From NCBI GenBank assembly GCA_035999765.1, contig CP108521.1:7130001-7194000 (forward strand): 64,000 bases of DNA. The letters are read 5' to 3'. A program made the position numbers and the translations under genes. The DNA is from Streptomyces sp. NBC_01231 (lineage in GTDB: Bacteria > Actinomycetota > Actinomycetes > Streptomycetales > Streptomycetaceae). Positions within the stretch are counted from its first letter, which is position 1. Every line of letters begins with the position of its first letter. This document shows positions 34,473-43,461 of this stretch, one piece after another. The notes under the pieces were generated by a model that did not search any database, was not told the origin of the DNA, and worked only from the letters and a program-made list of their open reading frames with translations.

Positions 34473-37400
34473 GTGCACCTCAAGGCCCTGACCCTCCGGG
34501 GGTTCAAGTCGTTCGCCTCGGCGACCACGCTCCGGTTCGAACCGGGGATCACGTGTGTCGTCGGACCGAACGGCTCGGGAAAGTCCAATGTGGTGGACGC
34601 GCTCAGCTGGGTCATGGGCGAGCAGGGCGCCAAGTCGCTGCGCGGCGGCAAGATGGAGGACGTCATCTTCGCCGGCACCACCGGCCGCCCCCCGCTGGGC
34701 CGCGCCGAGGTGTCCCTGACCATCGACAACTCCGACGGGGCGCTGCCCATCGAGTACGCCGAGGTCACCATCACGCGGATCATGTTCCGCAACGGCGGCA
34801 GCGAGTACCAGCTCAACGGCGACACCTGCCGGCTCCTCGACATCCAGGAACTGCTGTCCGACTCCGGCATCGGCCGCGAGATGCACGTCATCGTCGGCCA
34901 GGGCCAGCTCGACTCCGTCCTGCACGCCGACCCCATGGGCCGCCGCGCCTTCATCGAGGAGGCCGCGGGCGTCCTCAAGCACCGCAAGCGCAAGGAGAAG
35001 GCGCTGCGGAAACTGGACGCGATGCGGGCCAACCTCGCGCGTGTGCAGGACCTGACGGACGAACTGCGGCGCCAGCTCAAGCCCCTCGGCCGGCAGGCCG
35101 CGGTCGCCCGACGGGCCGCGGTCATCCAGGCCGACCTCCGCGACGCCCGCCTCCGTCTCCTGGCCGACGATCTCGTACGGCTGCGGAACGCGCTGCAGGC
35201 CGAGGTCGCCGACGAGGCCGCGCTGAAGGAGCGCAAGGAGACCGCGGAGCTGGAGCTGAAGAGGGCCCTCCAGCGGGAGGCGCTCCTGGAGGACCAGGTA
35301 CGGCAGCTCTCCCCCCGCCTCCAGCGAGCCCAGCAGACCTGGTACGAGCTGTCCCAACTGGCCGAGCGGGTGCGCGGCACGATCTCGCTGGCCGACGCGC
35401 GCGTGAAGAGCGCGACGTCCACGCCCCCCGAGGAACGACGCGGGCGCGACCCGGAGGACATGGAGCGGGAGGCCGCCCGGATCCGTGAGCAGGAGGCCGA
35501 GCTCGAGGCGGCCCTGGAGGCGGCCGAGCACGCCCTGGAGGACACCGTCGCGCACCGCTCCGAGCTGGAGCGCGAACTCGCCCAGGAGGAACGGCGTCTC
35601 AAGGACGTGGCCCGGGCCATCGCGGACCGCCGTGAGGGTCTGGCCCGGCTGAACGGCCAGGTCAACGCGGCCCGTTCCCGGGCGGGCTCGGCCCAGGCAG
35701 AGATCGACCGGCTGGCCGCAGCCCGGGACGAGGCGCAGGAGCGGGCCGTCGCCGCGCAGGAGGAGTACGAGGCGCTCAAGGCCGAGGTCGACGGACTCGA
35801 CGCCGGCGACGCCGAACTCGCCGAGCGGCACGACGTGGCGAAGCGTGAGCTCGCCGAGGCCGAGGCCGGGCTCACCGCGGCCCGGGAGTCGGCCACCGCG
35901 GCGGAGCGCAGACGGGCCGCGACCCAGGCCCGCCACGAGACGCTGGCACTGGGCCTGCGCCGCAAGGACGGTACCGGCGCGCTGCTCGCGGCGAAGGATC
36001 GCCTCGGCGGCCTGCTCGGCCCGGCCGCCGAACTGCTCACCGTGACCCCGGGGCACGAGGTCGCCCTGGCCGCGGCCTTCGGTGCCGCCGCCGACGCCCT
36101 CGCGGTGACCACCCCGTCCGCCGCGGCCGAGGCGATCCGCCTGCTGCGCAAGCAGGACGCGGGGCGGGCGGCGCTGTTGCTGAGCGGCGCCGCCGACGAC
36201 GTACCGCGGGAGGCCCGGACCGACGGGCCGCCGTACGCGGCCGACCTCGTCCGCGCCCCCGTCGACCTCATGCCCGCCGTACGACGTCTGCTGCGCGGGA
36301 TCGTCGTCGTCGGCACCCTTGAGGACGCCGAGGATCTCGTCTACGCGCGCCCCGACCTCACCGCCGTGACCGCCGAGGGCGATCTGCTCGGCGCGCACTT
36401 CGCGCAGGGCGGGTCCGCCGGGGCGCCGAGCCTGCTCGAGGTTCAGGCGTCCGTGGACGAGGCAGCCGCCGAGCTGGAAGAACTGGCCGTGCGGTGCGAG
36501 GAGTTGACCGAGGCGCAGCACGCGGCCGTGGAGCGGCGCGGCGAGTGCGTCGCGCGGGTCGAGGAACTGGGGGAGCGACGCCGGGCCGCCGACCGGGAGA
36601 AGTCGGCGGTGGCCCAGCAGCTGGGGCGGTTGTCCGGGCAGGCCCGCGGTGCCGCAGGAGAGGCCGAGCGGTCCGTCGCAGCGGCCGCTCGGGCGCAGGA
36701 GGCGCTCGACAAGGCCCTCCAGGACGTCGAGGAACTGGCCGAACGGCTCGCCGTCGCCGAGGAGATGCCGGTCGAGGAGGAGCCCGACACATCGGTACGC
36801 GACCGGCTCGCCGCCGACGGGGCCAACGCCCGGCAGACCGAGATGGAGGCCCGCCTCCAGGTCCGTACGCACGAGGAACGGGTCAAGGGGCTCGCCGGGC
36901 GGGCCGATTCGCTCGACCGGGCCGCCCGCGGGGAACGCGAGGCACGCGCGCGTGCGGAGCAACGGCGGGCGCGTCTCAGACACGAGGCCGCCGTCGCTCA
37001 GGCCGTGGCCTCCGGTGCCCGGCAGCTCCTCGCGCATGTCGAGGTCTCCCTCACGCGGGCCGACGAGGAGCGCACCACCGCCGAGGCCGCCAAGGCCCGA
37101 CGGGAGCAGGAGCTGACCGCCGCCCGCAACACGGGGCGCGACCTCAAGGCAGAGCTCGACAAGTTGACGGATTCAGTCCACCGGGGCGAGGTACTCGGCG
37201 CCGAGAAACGGCTGCGGATCGAGCAGCTGGAGACCAAGGCGCTGGAGGAGTTCGGTGTGGAACCGGCGGGGCTCACGGCCGAGTACGGCCCCCACCAGTT
37301 GGTGCCGCCCTCGCCCCCCGCCGAGGGCGAGGAGCTGCCGGAGGATCCGGAGCATCCGCGCAACCGGCCGAGGCAGTTCCACCGGGCGGAGCAGGAGAGG

Positions 37401-38027
37401 CGGCTCAAGGCGGCCGAGCGGGCGTACCAGCAGCTCGGCAAGGTCAACCCGCTCGCCCTGGAGGAGTTCGCGGCGCTGGAGGAACGCCACCAGTTCCTCA
37501 GTGAACAGCTGGAGGACCTGAAGAAGACCCGCGCCGACCTGCTCCAGGTGGTGAAGGAGGTCGACGAGCGCGTCGAGCAGGTCTTCACCGAGGCCTACCG
37601 GGACACCGCCCGGCAGTTCGAGGGCGTGTTCAGCCGGCTGTTCCCGGGCGGTGACGGGCGCCTGATCCTGACCGACCCCGACAACATGCTCACCACGGGT
37701 GTGGACGTCGAGGCGCGTCCGCCGGGCAAGAAGGTCAAGCGGCTCTCGCTGCTCTCCGGCGGTGAGCGCTCGCTGACGGCCGTGGCGCTCCTCGTGTCGA
37801 TCTTCAAGGCCCGGCCCAGCCCGTTCTATGTGATGGACGAGGTCGAGGCGGCGCTCGACGACACCAACCTCCAGCGGCTGATCCGCATCATGCAGGAGTT
37901 GCAGGAAGCCTCGCAGCTGATCGTGATCACGCACCAGAAGCGGACCATGGAGGTCGCCGACGCGCTGTACGGCGTCTCCATGCAGGGCGACGGTGTCTCG
38001 AAGGTCATCTCGCAGCGACTGCGCTGA
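34473..38027 (+). CDS. smc: Chromosome segregation protein SMC
   Basis: 1184-aa condensin ATPase that organises and segregates chromosomes with ScpA/ScpB. N-terminal Walker A is VVGPNGSGKSNVVDAL (about residues 27-42). Two long coiled-coil arms (about 165-500 and 660-1020) flank a hinge (about 510-650) with the GAAADALAVTTPSAA region. The C-terminal head has signature LLSGGERSLTAVALL and Walker B FYVMDEVEAALDD. GTG 34473 (VHLKALTLRGFKSFA) matches family N-termini; the frame stays open 18 codons further upstream to an ATG at 34419, less likely to be used. The rnc-mutM-acyP-smc-ftsY order is typical. Confidence 0.96.
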   Translation: MHLKALTLRGFKSFASATTLRFEPGITCVVGPNGSGKSNVVDALSWVMGEQGAKSLRGGKMEDVIFAGTTGRPPLGRAEVSLTIDNSDGALPIEYAEVTITRIMFRNGGSEYQLNGDTCRLLDIQELLSDSGIGREMHVIVGQGQLDSVLHADPMGRRAFIEEAAGVLKHRKRKEKALRKLDAMRANLARVQDLTDELRRQLKPLGRQAAVARRAAVIQADLRDARLRLLADDLVRLRNALQAEVADEAALKERKETAELELKRALQREALLEDQVRQLSPRLQRAQQTWYELSQLAERVRGTISLADARVKSATSTPPEERRGRDPEDMEREAARIREQEAELEAALEAAEHALEDTVAHRSELERELAQEERRLKDVARAIADRREGLARLNGQVNAARSRAGSAQAEIDRLAAARDEAQERAVAAQEEYEALKAEVDGLDAGDAELAERHDVAKRELAEAEAGLTAARESATAAERRRAATQARHETLALGLRRKDGTGALLAAKDRLGGLLGPAAELLTVTPGHEVALAAAFGAAADALAVTTPSAAAEAIRLLRKQDAGRAALLLSGAADDVPREARTDGPPYAADLVRAPVDLMPAVRRLLRGIVVVGTLEDAEDLVYARPDLTAVTAEGDLLGAHFAQGGSAGAPSLLEVQASVDEAAAELEELAVRCEELTEAQHAAVERRGECVARVEELGERRRAADREKSAVAQQLGRLSGQARGAAGEAERSVAAAARAQEALDKALQDVEELAERLAVAEEMPVEEEPDTSVRDRLAADGANARQTEMEARLQVRTHEERVKGLAGRADSLDRAARGEREARARAEQRRARLRHEAAVAQAVASGARQLLAHVEVSLTRADEERTTAEAAKARREQELTAARNTGRDLKAELDKLTDSVHRGEVLGAEKRLRIEQLETKALEEFGVEPAGLTAEYGPHQLVPPSPPAEGEELPEDPEHPRNRPRQFHRAEQERRLKAAERAYQQLGKVNPLALEEFAALEERHQFLSEQLEDLKKTRADLLQVVKEVDERVEQVFTEAYRDTARQFEGVFSRLFPGGDGRLILTDPDNMLTTGVDVEARPPGKKVKRLSLLSGGERSLTAVALLVSIFKARPSPFYVMDEVEAALDDTNLQRLIRIMQELQEASQLIVITHQKRTMEVADALYGVSMQGDGVSKVISQRLR

Positions 38028-38098
38028 TCTCCTTCATTTCTTCAACTCTTGAACGCAGCACCGTCACTTGCCGGGGTATAGGTCACAGCAATCGCCTC

Positions 38099-38126
38099 TT
38101 GACTTCGAAACTTGAAGGCATAGTCT
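38099..38126 (+). promoter_or_regulatory. Candidate glcP promoter
   Basis: TTGACT (38099-38104), 16-bp spacer, TAGTCT (38121-38126), about 88 bp upstream of glcP. Good agreement with Streptomyces vegetative promoters. Confidence 0.5.
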
Positions 38127-38213
38127 CGGCAATGTTGCTTTTACCTTCAGGTACCACCTACCTCGAAGGGCCGACCCCCGCCGGCAGCGTTGCCGGTGGC
38201 CCGAGGAGTACAC

Positions 38214-39632
38214 GTGACCAGCACAGCGCAGGGAACCAAGTCAGGAGCCGCAACGGCTCACCCCGATCATCTCGGGCACGTCATCTTCATCGCGGCGGCG
38301 GCGGCGATGGGCGGATTCCTCTTCGGCTACGACAGCTCCGTGATCAACGGTGCCGTCGAGGCCATCCGCGGCCGATACGACGTCGGGTCGGCGGCCCTGG
38401 CGCAGGTCATCGCCATCGCCCTGATCGGCTGTGCCATCGGCGCCGCGACCGCCGGCCGCATAGCCGACCGCATCGGCCGCATCCGCTGCATGCAGATCGC
38501 CGCCGTCCTCTTCACCATCAGCGCCGTCGGCTCCGCGCTTCCCTTCGCGCTGTACGACCTGGCCTTCTGGCGGGTCGTCGGCGGCTTCGCCATCGGCATG
38601 GCCTCCGTGATCGGCCCCGCCTACATCGCCGAGGTCGCCCCGCCCGCCTACCGCGGCCGGCTCGGTTCCTTCCAGCAGGCCGCGATCGTGGTCGGCATCG
38701 CGATCTCCCAGCTGGTCAACTGGGGTCTGCTGAACGCCGCCGGCGGCGACCAGCGCGGCAAGCTCATGGGCCTGGAGGCCTGGCAGGTCATGCTGGGCGT
38801 CATGGTGATCCCGGCCGTTCTCTACGGTCTGCTCTCCTTCGCCATCCCCGAGTCCCCGCGCTTCCTGATCTCCGTCGGCAAGCACGAGCGCGCCCGCGAG
38901 ATCCTCGCAGAGGTCGAGGGCGACAAGATCGACCTGGACGCCCGGGTCAGCGAGATCGAGCTCGCCATGAAGAGCGAGCACAGGTCGACCTTCAAGGACC
39001 TGCTGGGCGGCGGCTTCTTCTTCAAGCCGATCGTCTGGATCGGTATCGGCCTCTCGGTCTTCCAGCAGTTCGTCGGCATCAACGTCGCGTTCTACTACTC
39101 CTCGACGCTGTGGCAGTCGGTCGGCGTCGACCCGACGGACTCGTTCTTCTACTCCTTCACGACGTCGATCATCAACATCGTCGGCACCGTGATCGCGATG
39201 ATCTTCGTGGACCGGGTCGGCCGCAAGCCGCTGGCCCTCATCGGCTCCGTCGGCATGGTGATCGGCCTGGCGCTGGAGGCCTGGGCGTTCAGCTACGACC
39301 TCGTCGGCGGCAAGCTGCCGGCCACGCAGGGCTGGATCGCGCTGATCGCCGCCCACTTCTTCGTCCTGTTCTTCGCCCTGTCCTGGGGTGTGGTCGTCTG
39401 GGTCTTCCTCGGCGAGATGTTCCCGAACCGGCTCCGCGCCGCCGCCCTGGGTGTGGCCGCCTCCGCGCAGTGGATCGCCAACTGGGCCATCACCGCGAGC
39501 TTCCCGTCGCTGGCGGAATGGAACCTCTCCCTGACCTACGTGATCTACACGGTCTTCGCCGCGCTCTCCATCCCGTTCGTCCTCAAGTACGTCAAGGAGA
39601 CGAAGGGCAAGACCCTGGAGGAGATGGGCTGA
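38214..39632 (+). CDS. glcP: Major-facilitator sugar permease (glucose permease)
   Basis: 472-aa, 12-helix sugar porter. Sugar-transporter signatures are present: GFLFGYDSSVINGA in helix 1, GRIADRIGR between helices 2 and 3, PESPRFLI after helix 6, QQFVGINVAFYYSS in helix 7 and the C-terminal KETKGKTLEEMG. Sequence and position downstream of smc match GlcP, the main proton-coupled glucose uptake system of Streptomyces, which also underlies glucose-kinase-linked carbon repression. GTG 38214 with GAGGAG 5 nt upstream. A promoter-like element lies at 38099-38126 and a strong terminator at 39702-39744. Confidence 0.92.
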   Translation: MTSTAQGTKSGAATAHPDHLGHVIFIAAAAAMGGFLFGYDSSVINGAVEAIRGRYDVGSAALAQVIAIALIGCAIGAATAGRIADRIGRIRCMQIAAVLFTISAVGSALPFALYDLAFWRVVGGFAIGMASVIGPAYIAEVAPPAYRGRLGSFQQAAIVVGIAISQLVNWGLLNAAGGDQRGKLMGLEAWQVMLGVMVIPAVLYGLLSFAIPESPRFLISVGKHERAREILAEVEGDKIDLDARVSEIELAMKSEHRSTFKDLLGGGFFFKPIVWIGIGLSVFQQFVGINVAFYYSSTLWQSVGVDPTDSFFYSFTTSIINIVGTVIAMIFVDRVGRKPLALIGSVGMVIGLALEAWAFSYDLVGGKLPATQGWIALIAAHFFVLFFALSWGVVVWVFLGEMFPNRLRAAALGVAASAQWIANWAITASFPSLAEWNLSLTYVIYTVFAALSIPFVLKYVKETKGKTLEEMG

Positions 39633-39701
39633 GTCTCCTGCCGAGGCTCCCCACACTCGGGGAGAAGGGCCAAGTCCCCGCTGCCCCTCTCCCCGTACCG
39701 T

Positions 39702-39744
39702 CCGCCGCCCCCTGCTCTGCCGCCGAGCGAGCAGGGGGCGGCGG
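39702..39744 (+). terminator. glcP terminator
   Basis: Perfect 16-bp stem CCGCCGCCCCCTGCTC/GAGCAGGGGGCGGCGG (39702-39717 and 39729-39744) with an 11-nt loop. It lies between convergent glcP and the LLM oxidoreductase, so it may act for both. Confidence 0.85.
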
Positions 39745-39855
39745 TGTCGTACCGGCGTTCAGCAGACGTGCCGCGGGCGATCGCGTCCGCTCGGCGACTG
39801 TCCGGGTTCGACGGCTTCGGCCGAGGACCGGCCGGCGATCGGTTGCCGACGCCGG

Positions 39856-40827
39856 TCAGTCGCCCAGCGCTGGAAGGACCCGCTCCGTGAACAGCCGCAG
39901 GCTGCGCCACCCCTCGTCCACCGGCATCCCGCCCGCCAGCGGGTGCAGGACCAGGTTGTCCAGGCCCTGAGTCACGCACTCGTCGGGTGTGAGGATCCGG
40001 TAGACGCCTTCCGCACGAAGTTCCTCCACCGTCGTGGCCGCGGATCGCACGGCCGAGCGGATGTCGCCGGACTGCCAGGAGGCGTACGTCCGCGCCTCGT
40101 GCAGGAAGTGCTCGCCGTACGCCGCCCACGCCTGGTCGGGGTCCTCGGCGAGGTGCAGCAGGGGTGTCTCGGCGGCGGGCATCATCGTCCAGCCCTCGGT
40201 GCCGTACTCGACCAGCCGCTCCTTGTAGTACGCCTCCAGCTCCGGCAGATGCGCGCTCGGGAAGAAGGGCAGACCGAGCCGGGCGGCCCGGCGGGCTGCG
40301 GCCTTCGAGGAGCCACCGACCAGGAGCAACGGGTGCGGGTCGGTGTACGGGCGCGGGGTGACCCGTACCGTACGGCCCCGGTACGTGAACTCCTCCCCGG
40401 TCCAGGCCTTCAGCAGGGTCTCCAGGACCTCGTCCTGGATCCGGCCGCGGCGTTTCCACTCCACGTCGAACAGGGCGTACTCCTCGGGCCGATACCCGAT
40501 CCCGGCGACGGTGACCAGCCGTCCGCCGCTCAGCAGATCCAGTACGGCGATGTCCTCGGCCAGGCGCAGCGGGTCGTGCAGCGGGCCGATGACCGCGGAG
40601 ACCGTCACCGCGATCCGGCGGGTGGCCCCGAACACCGCGCCCGCGAAGGCGAACGGCGACGGCAGCCAGTTGTTGCCGACGCCGTGGTGTTCCTCGGTCT
40701 GCACGGTGGTGATCCCGTGCTCGTCGGCGTAGGCGGCCATCTCCAGCGCGGCCCGGTACCGGGCGCTGAGCGAGGCGGGGGTGGCGCCGGGCTCGACCAG
40801 GTTGAAGCGGACGACCGTGACGGGCAT
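39856..40827 (-). CDS. LLM-class flavin-dependent oxidoreductase
   Basis: 323-aa luciferase-like (bacterial luciferase/alkanesulfonate monooxygenase) TIM-barrel protein using FMN or F420. The family features are the N-terminal barrel with QTEEHHGVGNNWLPSP, the GGRLVTVAGIGYRPEEYA loop and LLVGGSSKAAARRAARLG. The F420 versus FMN choice cannot be decided from sequence here, although F420 synthesis (fbiD) exists in this genome. The substrate is unknown. ATG at 40825-40827 (minus) follows an AAGGGGGA site. Single gene convergent with glcP. Confidence 0.88.
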   Translation of the reverse strand: MPVTVVRFNLVEPGATPASLSARYRAALEMAAYADEHGITTVQTEEHHGVGNNWLPSPFAFAGAVFGATRRIAVTVSAVIGPLHDPLRLAEDIAVLDLLSGGRLVTVAGIGYRPEEYALFDVEWKRRGRIQDEVLETLLKAWTGEEFTYRGRTVRVTPRPYTDPHPLLLVGGSSKAAARRAARLGLPFFPSAHLPELEAYYKERLVEYGTEGWTMMPAAETPLLHLAEDPDQAWAAYGEHFLHEARTYASWQSGDIRSAVRSAATTVEELRAEGVYRILTPDECVTQGLDNLVLHPLAGGMPVDEGWRSLRLFTERVLPALGD

Positions 40828-41045
40828 GGGGAGTCCCCCTTCGCGCGGTGGGCGGGAGCGGATCGGTGTCGATGGGAGTGGCGCGAGAGGACGGTAGCTG
40901 ACGGGCCGTCAGACAACCAGAGGCGCGGGCGCCCGGCAGTGGCCGATGCCGGACCGGCTCTGCCGGGCAGCGGGAGTCGATCCGTTCCTTTGGAGGAAGA
41001 CACAAGCTGGGTTCGATCGGACCCATGGCTGATACTGGGTGGGTT

Positions 41046-42248
41046 ATGGAAATCGTCATCCTTGCTGTAGTCATCGCCGTGGTCGTGCTCGGTGCGCTCG
41101 GCGGGCTGGTCGTGGGCAGCCGGCGCAAGAAGTCGCTGCCCCCTCCGCCCCCCTCCGCTCCCGACATCACCGCCCCTCCGGCCGAGCCGCACGTCGGCGA
41201 CGAGGCCGAGACACCGCGCGACGAACCGCGCCGGACCATAGAGGAGGTGGATCTCCCGGACGGCTCCGCGCCGGCCGTCCTCGACAAACCCGCTGCCGCG
41301 GAAGCGCCCGAGATCGAGATCCCGGAGCCCACGGCCGGCCGCCTGGTCCGTCTGCGCGCCCGGCTCTCCCGCTCGCAGGGCGCGCTCGGTCAGGGGCTGC
41401 TCACGCTCCTGTCGCGCGAGCACCTCGACGAGGACACCTGGGAGGAGATGGAGGACATCCTCCTGACCGCCGACGTCGGCGTGCAGCCCACCCAGGAACT
41501 GGTCGAGGGTCTGCGGGAGCGGGTGAAGGTGCTTGGCACCCGTACTCCGGACGAGCTGCGCGCCCTCCTGCGCGAGGAGCTGCTCAAGCTGGTCGGCACC
41601 GACCTCGACCGCACGGTCAAGACCGAGCCGGAGGCGAGCAAGCCCGGCATCGTGATGGTCGTCGGCGTCAACGGCACCGGCAAGACCACCACCACCGGCA
41701 AGCTCGCCCGGGTGCTCGTGGCCGACGGGCGCAGTGTCGTCCTCGGCGCCGCCGACACCTTCCGTGCCGCCGCCGCCGACCAGCTGCAGACCTGGGGTGA
41801 TCGGGTCGGCGCGCACACCGTGCGCGGGCCCGAGGGCGGTGACCCTGCCTCCGTCGCGTTCGACGCGGTCAAGGAGGGCAAGGAGATGGGCGCGGACGTC
41901 GTGCTCATCGACACCGCGGGACGGCTGCACACCAAGACCGGTCTCATGGACGAGCTCGGCAAGGTCAAGCGGGTCGTCGAGAAGCACGCCCCGCTGGACG
42001 AGGTGCTGCTCGTCCTCGACGCGACGACCGGCCAGAACGGCCTGGTCCAGGCCCGGGTGTTCGCCGAGGTCGTCGACATCACCGGCATCGTGCTGACCAA
42101 GCTGGACGGCACGGCCAAGGGCGGCATCGTGGTCGCTGTGCAGCGCGAGCTGAAGGTGCCGGTGAAGCTGGTGGGTCTCGGTGAGGGCGCGGACGACCTG
42201 GCGCCCTTCGAACCGGAGGCGTTCGTTGACGCCCTTATCGGAGAGTGA
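41046..42248 (+). CDS. ftsY: Signal recognition particle receptor FtsY
   Basis: 400-aa SRP GTPase. Unusually for FtsY outside actinobacteria it starts with a transmembrane anchor (MEIVILAVVIAVVVLGALGG, residues 1-24) and an acidic/proline linker (about 30-95). The NG domain follows: G1 GVNGTGKTTTT, the I-box region GAADTFRAAAADQL, G3 DTAGRLHTK and G4 TKLDGTAKGG. It docks ribosome-SRP complexes at the membrane with Ffh, encoded 7 kb downstream. ATG 41046 is preferred; an in-frame ATG at 41025 (MADTGWV) is possible. Confidence 0.95.
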   Translation: MEIVILAVVIAVVVLGALGGLVVGSRRKKSLPPPPPSAPDITAPPAEPHVGDEAETPRDEPRRTIEEVDLPDGSAPAVLDKPAAAEAPEIEIPEPTAGRLVRLRARLSRSQGALGQGLLTLLSREHLDEDTWEEMEDILLTADVGVQPTQELVEGLRERVKVLGTRTPDELRALLREELLKLVGTDLDRTVKTEPEASKPGIVMVVGVNGTGKTTTTGKLARVLVADGRSVVLGAADTFRAAAADQLQTWGDRVGAHTVRGPEGGDPASVAFDAVKEGKEMGADVVLIDTAGRLHTKTGLMDELGKVKRVVEKHAPLDEVLLVLDATTGQNGLVQARVFAEVVDITGIVLTKLDGTAKGGIVVAVQRELKVPVKLVGLGEGADDLAPFEPEAFVDALIGE

Positions 42249-42296
42249 GCACCGCTCCTCCGAACCATCCGAGTGCGCCACCCGCGTACACGTCAA

Positions 42297-42334
42297 GGCG
42301 CCCGCCCCCGACCGCACCTCGGGGGGCGGGCGCC
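42297..42334 (+). terminator. ftsY terminator
   Basis: 13-bp perfect GC stem GGCGCCCGCCCCC/GGGGGCGGGCGCC (42297-42309 and 42322-42334) lying between ftsY and the convergent prim-pol gene. Confidence 0.8.
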
Positions 42335-42371
42335 GCGCTGTGTACGGCTGTGCGGCCCGACGTTCGTACGG

Positions 42372-43028
42372 CTACGCGCGCGACCGGTGGGCCACGTAGG
42401 CCAGCGTCCCCAGCAGCAGCCTGGCCGCCGGTGGCTTCGTCGCCGTGTCCAGGGCCGGCGGGCGCAGCCAGCGCACCGGGCCCAGGCCGGCGCGATCGGA
42501 CGGCGGGGCCGTGATGTACGTGCCGGGGCCGAGGCCGCGCAGGTCCAGGGAGCTCGGGTCGTCCCAGCCCATGCGGTAGAGAAGCTCGGGAAGGCCGACG
42601 GCGGCGCCGGGGGCCACGAAGAAGTGGACGCGGCCCTCTGGGGTCGCGGTCACCGGGCCGAGGGGCAGGCCCATGCGTTCCAGGCGGACCAGGGCGCGGC
42701 GCCCGGCGGGCTCGGCCACCTCGATCACGTCGAAGGCCCGGCCGACCGGCAGCATCACCGCGGCGCCGGGGAACTCCGCCCAGGTCCGGGTCGCCTCGTC
42801 GAGCGTGGCGCCGGCCGGGACCGGGGGAGCGAAGCCGAGAGGATGGGCGCCGGGGGCGCCGCACTCGGCGCGACCGCACGAGCAGGCGCCCGCCGCGGCG
42901 CGGGCGCCCGGTACGACGTCCCAGCCCCAGAGTCCGGTGAACTCGGCGACGGAGGTGCACTCCGACGAGCGGCCGCGCCGACGCGAGCCGGTGCGGATCT
43001 CCCGAATGCCGCCGATCGTGAAGCCCAT
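42372..43028 (-). CDS. Bifunctional DNA primase/polymerase (prim-pol) domain protein
   Basis: 218-aa protein with an N-terminal prim-pol-type domain, recognised by the WGWDVVPGAR entry and the cysteine/histidine cluster CSCGRAECGAPGAHPLG (C-x-C...C...H) that characterises actinobacterial members. Such domains occur in plasmid or phage replicases, but this short stand-alone form is chromosomally conserved in Streptomyces and its task is unknown. The usual catalytic DxD is not obvious, so polymerase activity is doubtful. ATG at 43026-43028 (minus), with GGAGGGGG just before it. Divergent from nsdA. Confidence 0.75.
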   Translation of the reverse strand: MGFTIGGIREIRTGSRRRGRSSECTSVAEFTGLWGWDVVPGARAAAGACSCGRAECGAPGAHPLGFAPPVPAGATLDEATRTWAEFPGAAVMLPVGRAFDVIEVAEPAGRRALVRLERMGLPLGPVTATPEGRVHFFVAPGAAVGLPELLYRMGWDDPSSLDLRGLGPGTYITAPPSDRAGLGPVRWLRPPALDTATKPPAARLLLGTLAYVAHRSRA

Positions 43029-43461
43029 GCCCCCTCCAACGTGTCCGGCGCGCCGGTGGTTACGCGGCGAACGCGAGAGGTGACTCTCCGTCGCCACTTT
43101 CGGGTTCACGCGGCGCGCGGAGGCCCCCTGGGTGGTGTGCTCGGCCAAGTGCGCCCCTGAGTGCGTCGCTCCGCCCACTCGCGCTCGTCCTGTGTCAAGT
43201 GAATCGTGTGGAGGCCACCGGGAGTTCATTCGAAGGGGTGGCGAATGGTGGCGTTTCCGAGACCGCCATGGCTGGACGCGTGATCGTGGGATTACTTTGA
43301 GTGCACGAGTCCTGGGGCACATGCACTCCTGGGTATGCCGGAGGCAAGCCGGGTTCCCGTTCGAAGGATGGCAACCACCGGACGGGAGGCCGTATTTACC
43401 GGCATTCTGATAAGGCTTGGCGCACTCAGTGACAAGTGGTCTCAGGGATGGGGGCGTTCCA
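43029..43461. other. Long nsdA upstream region
   Basis: 433 bp between the divergent prim-pol gene and nsdA with no supported gene. It contains the inverted repeat GAGTGCA/TGCACTC (43299-43305 and 43322-43328) and several AT-richer stretches, the kind of length expected for a regulated developmental gene. No confident promoter was identified. Confidence 0.5.

Noticed and set aside
38099..39970. Long frame overlapping glcP in another phase
   Set aside because: Arg/Pro-rich shadow; the glcP frame carries all sugar-transporter signatures.
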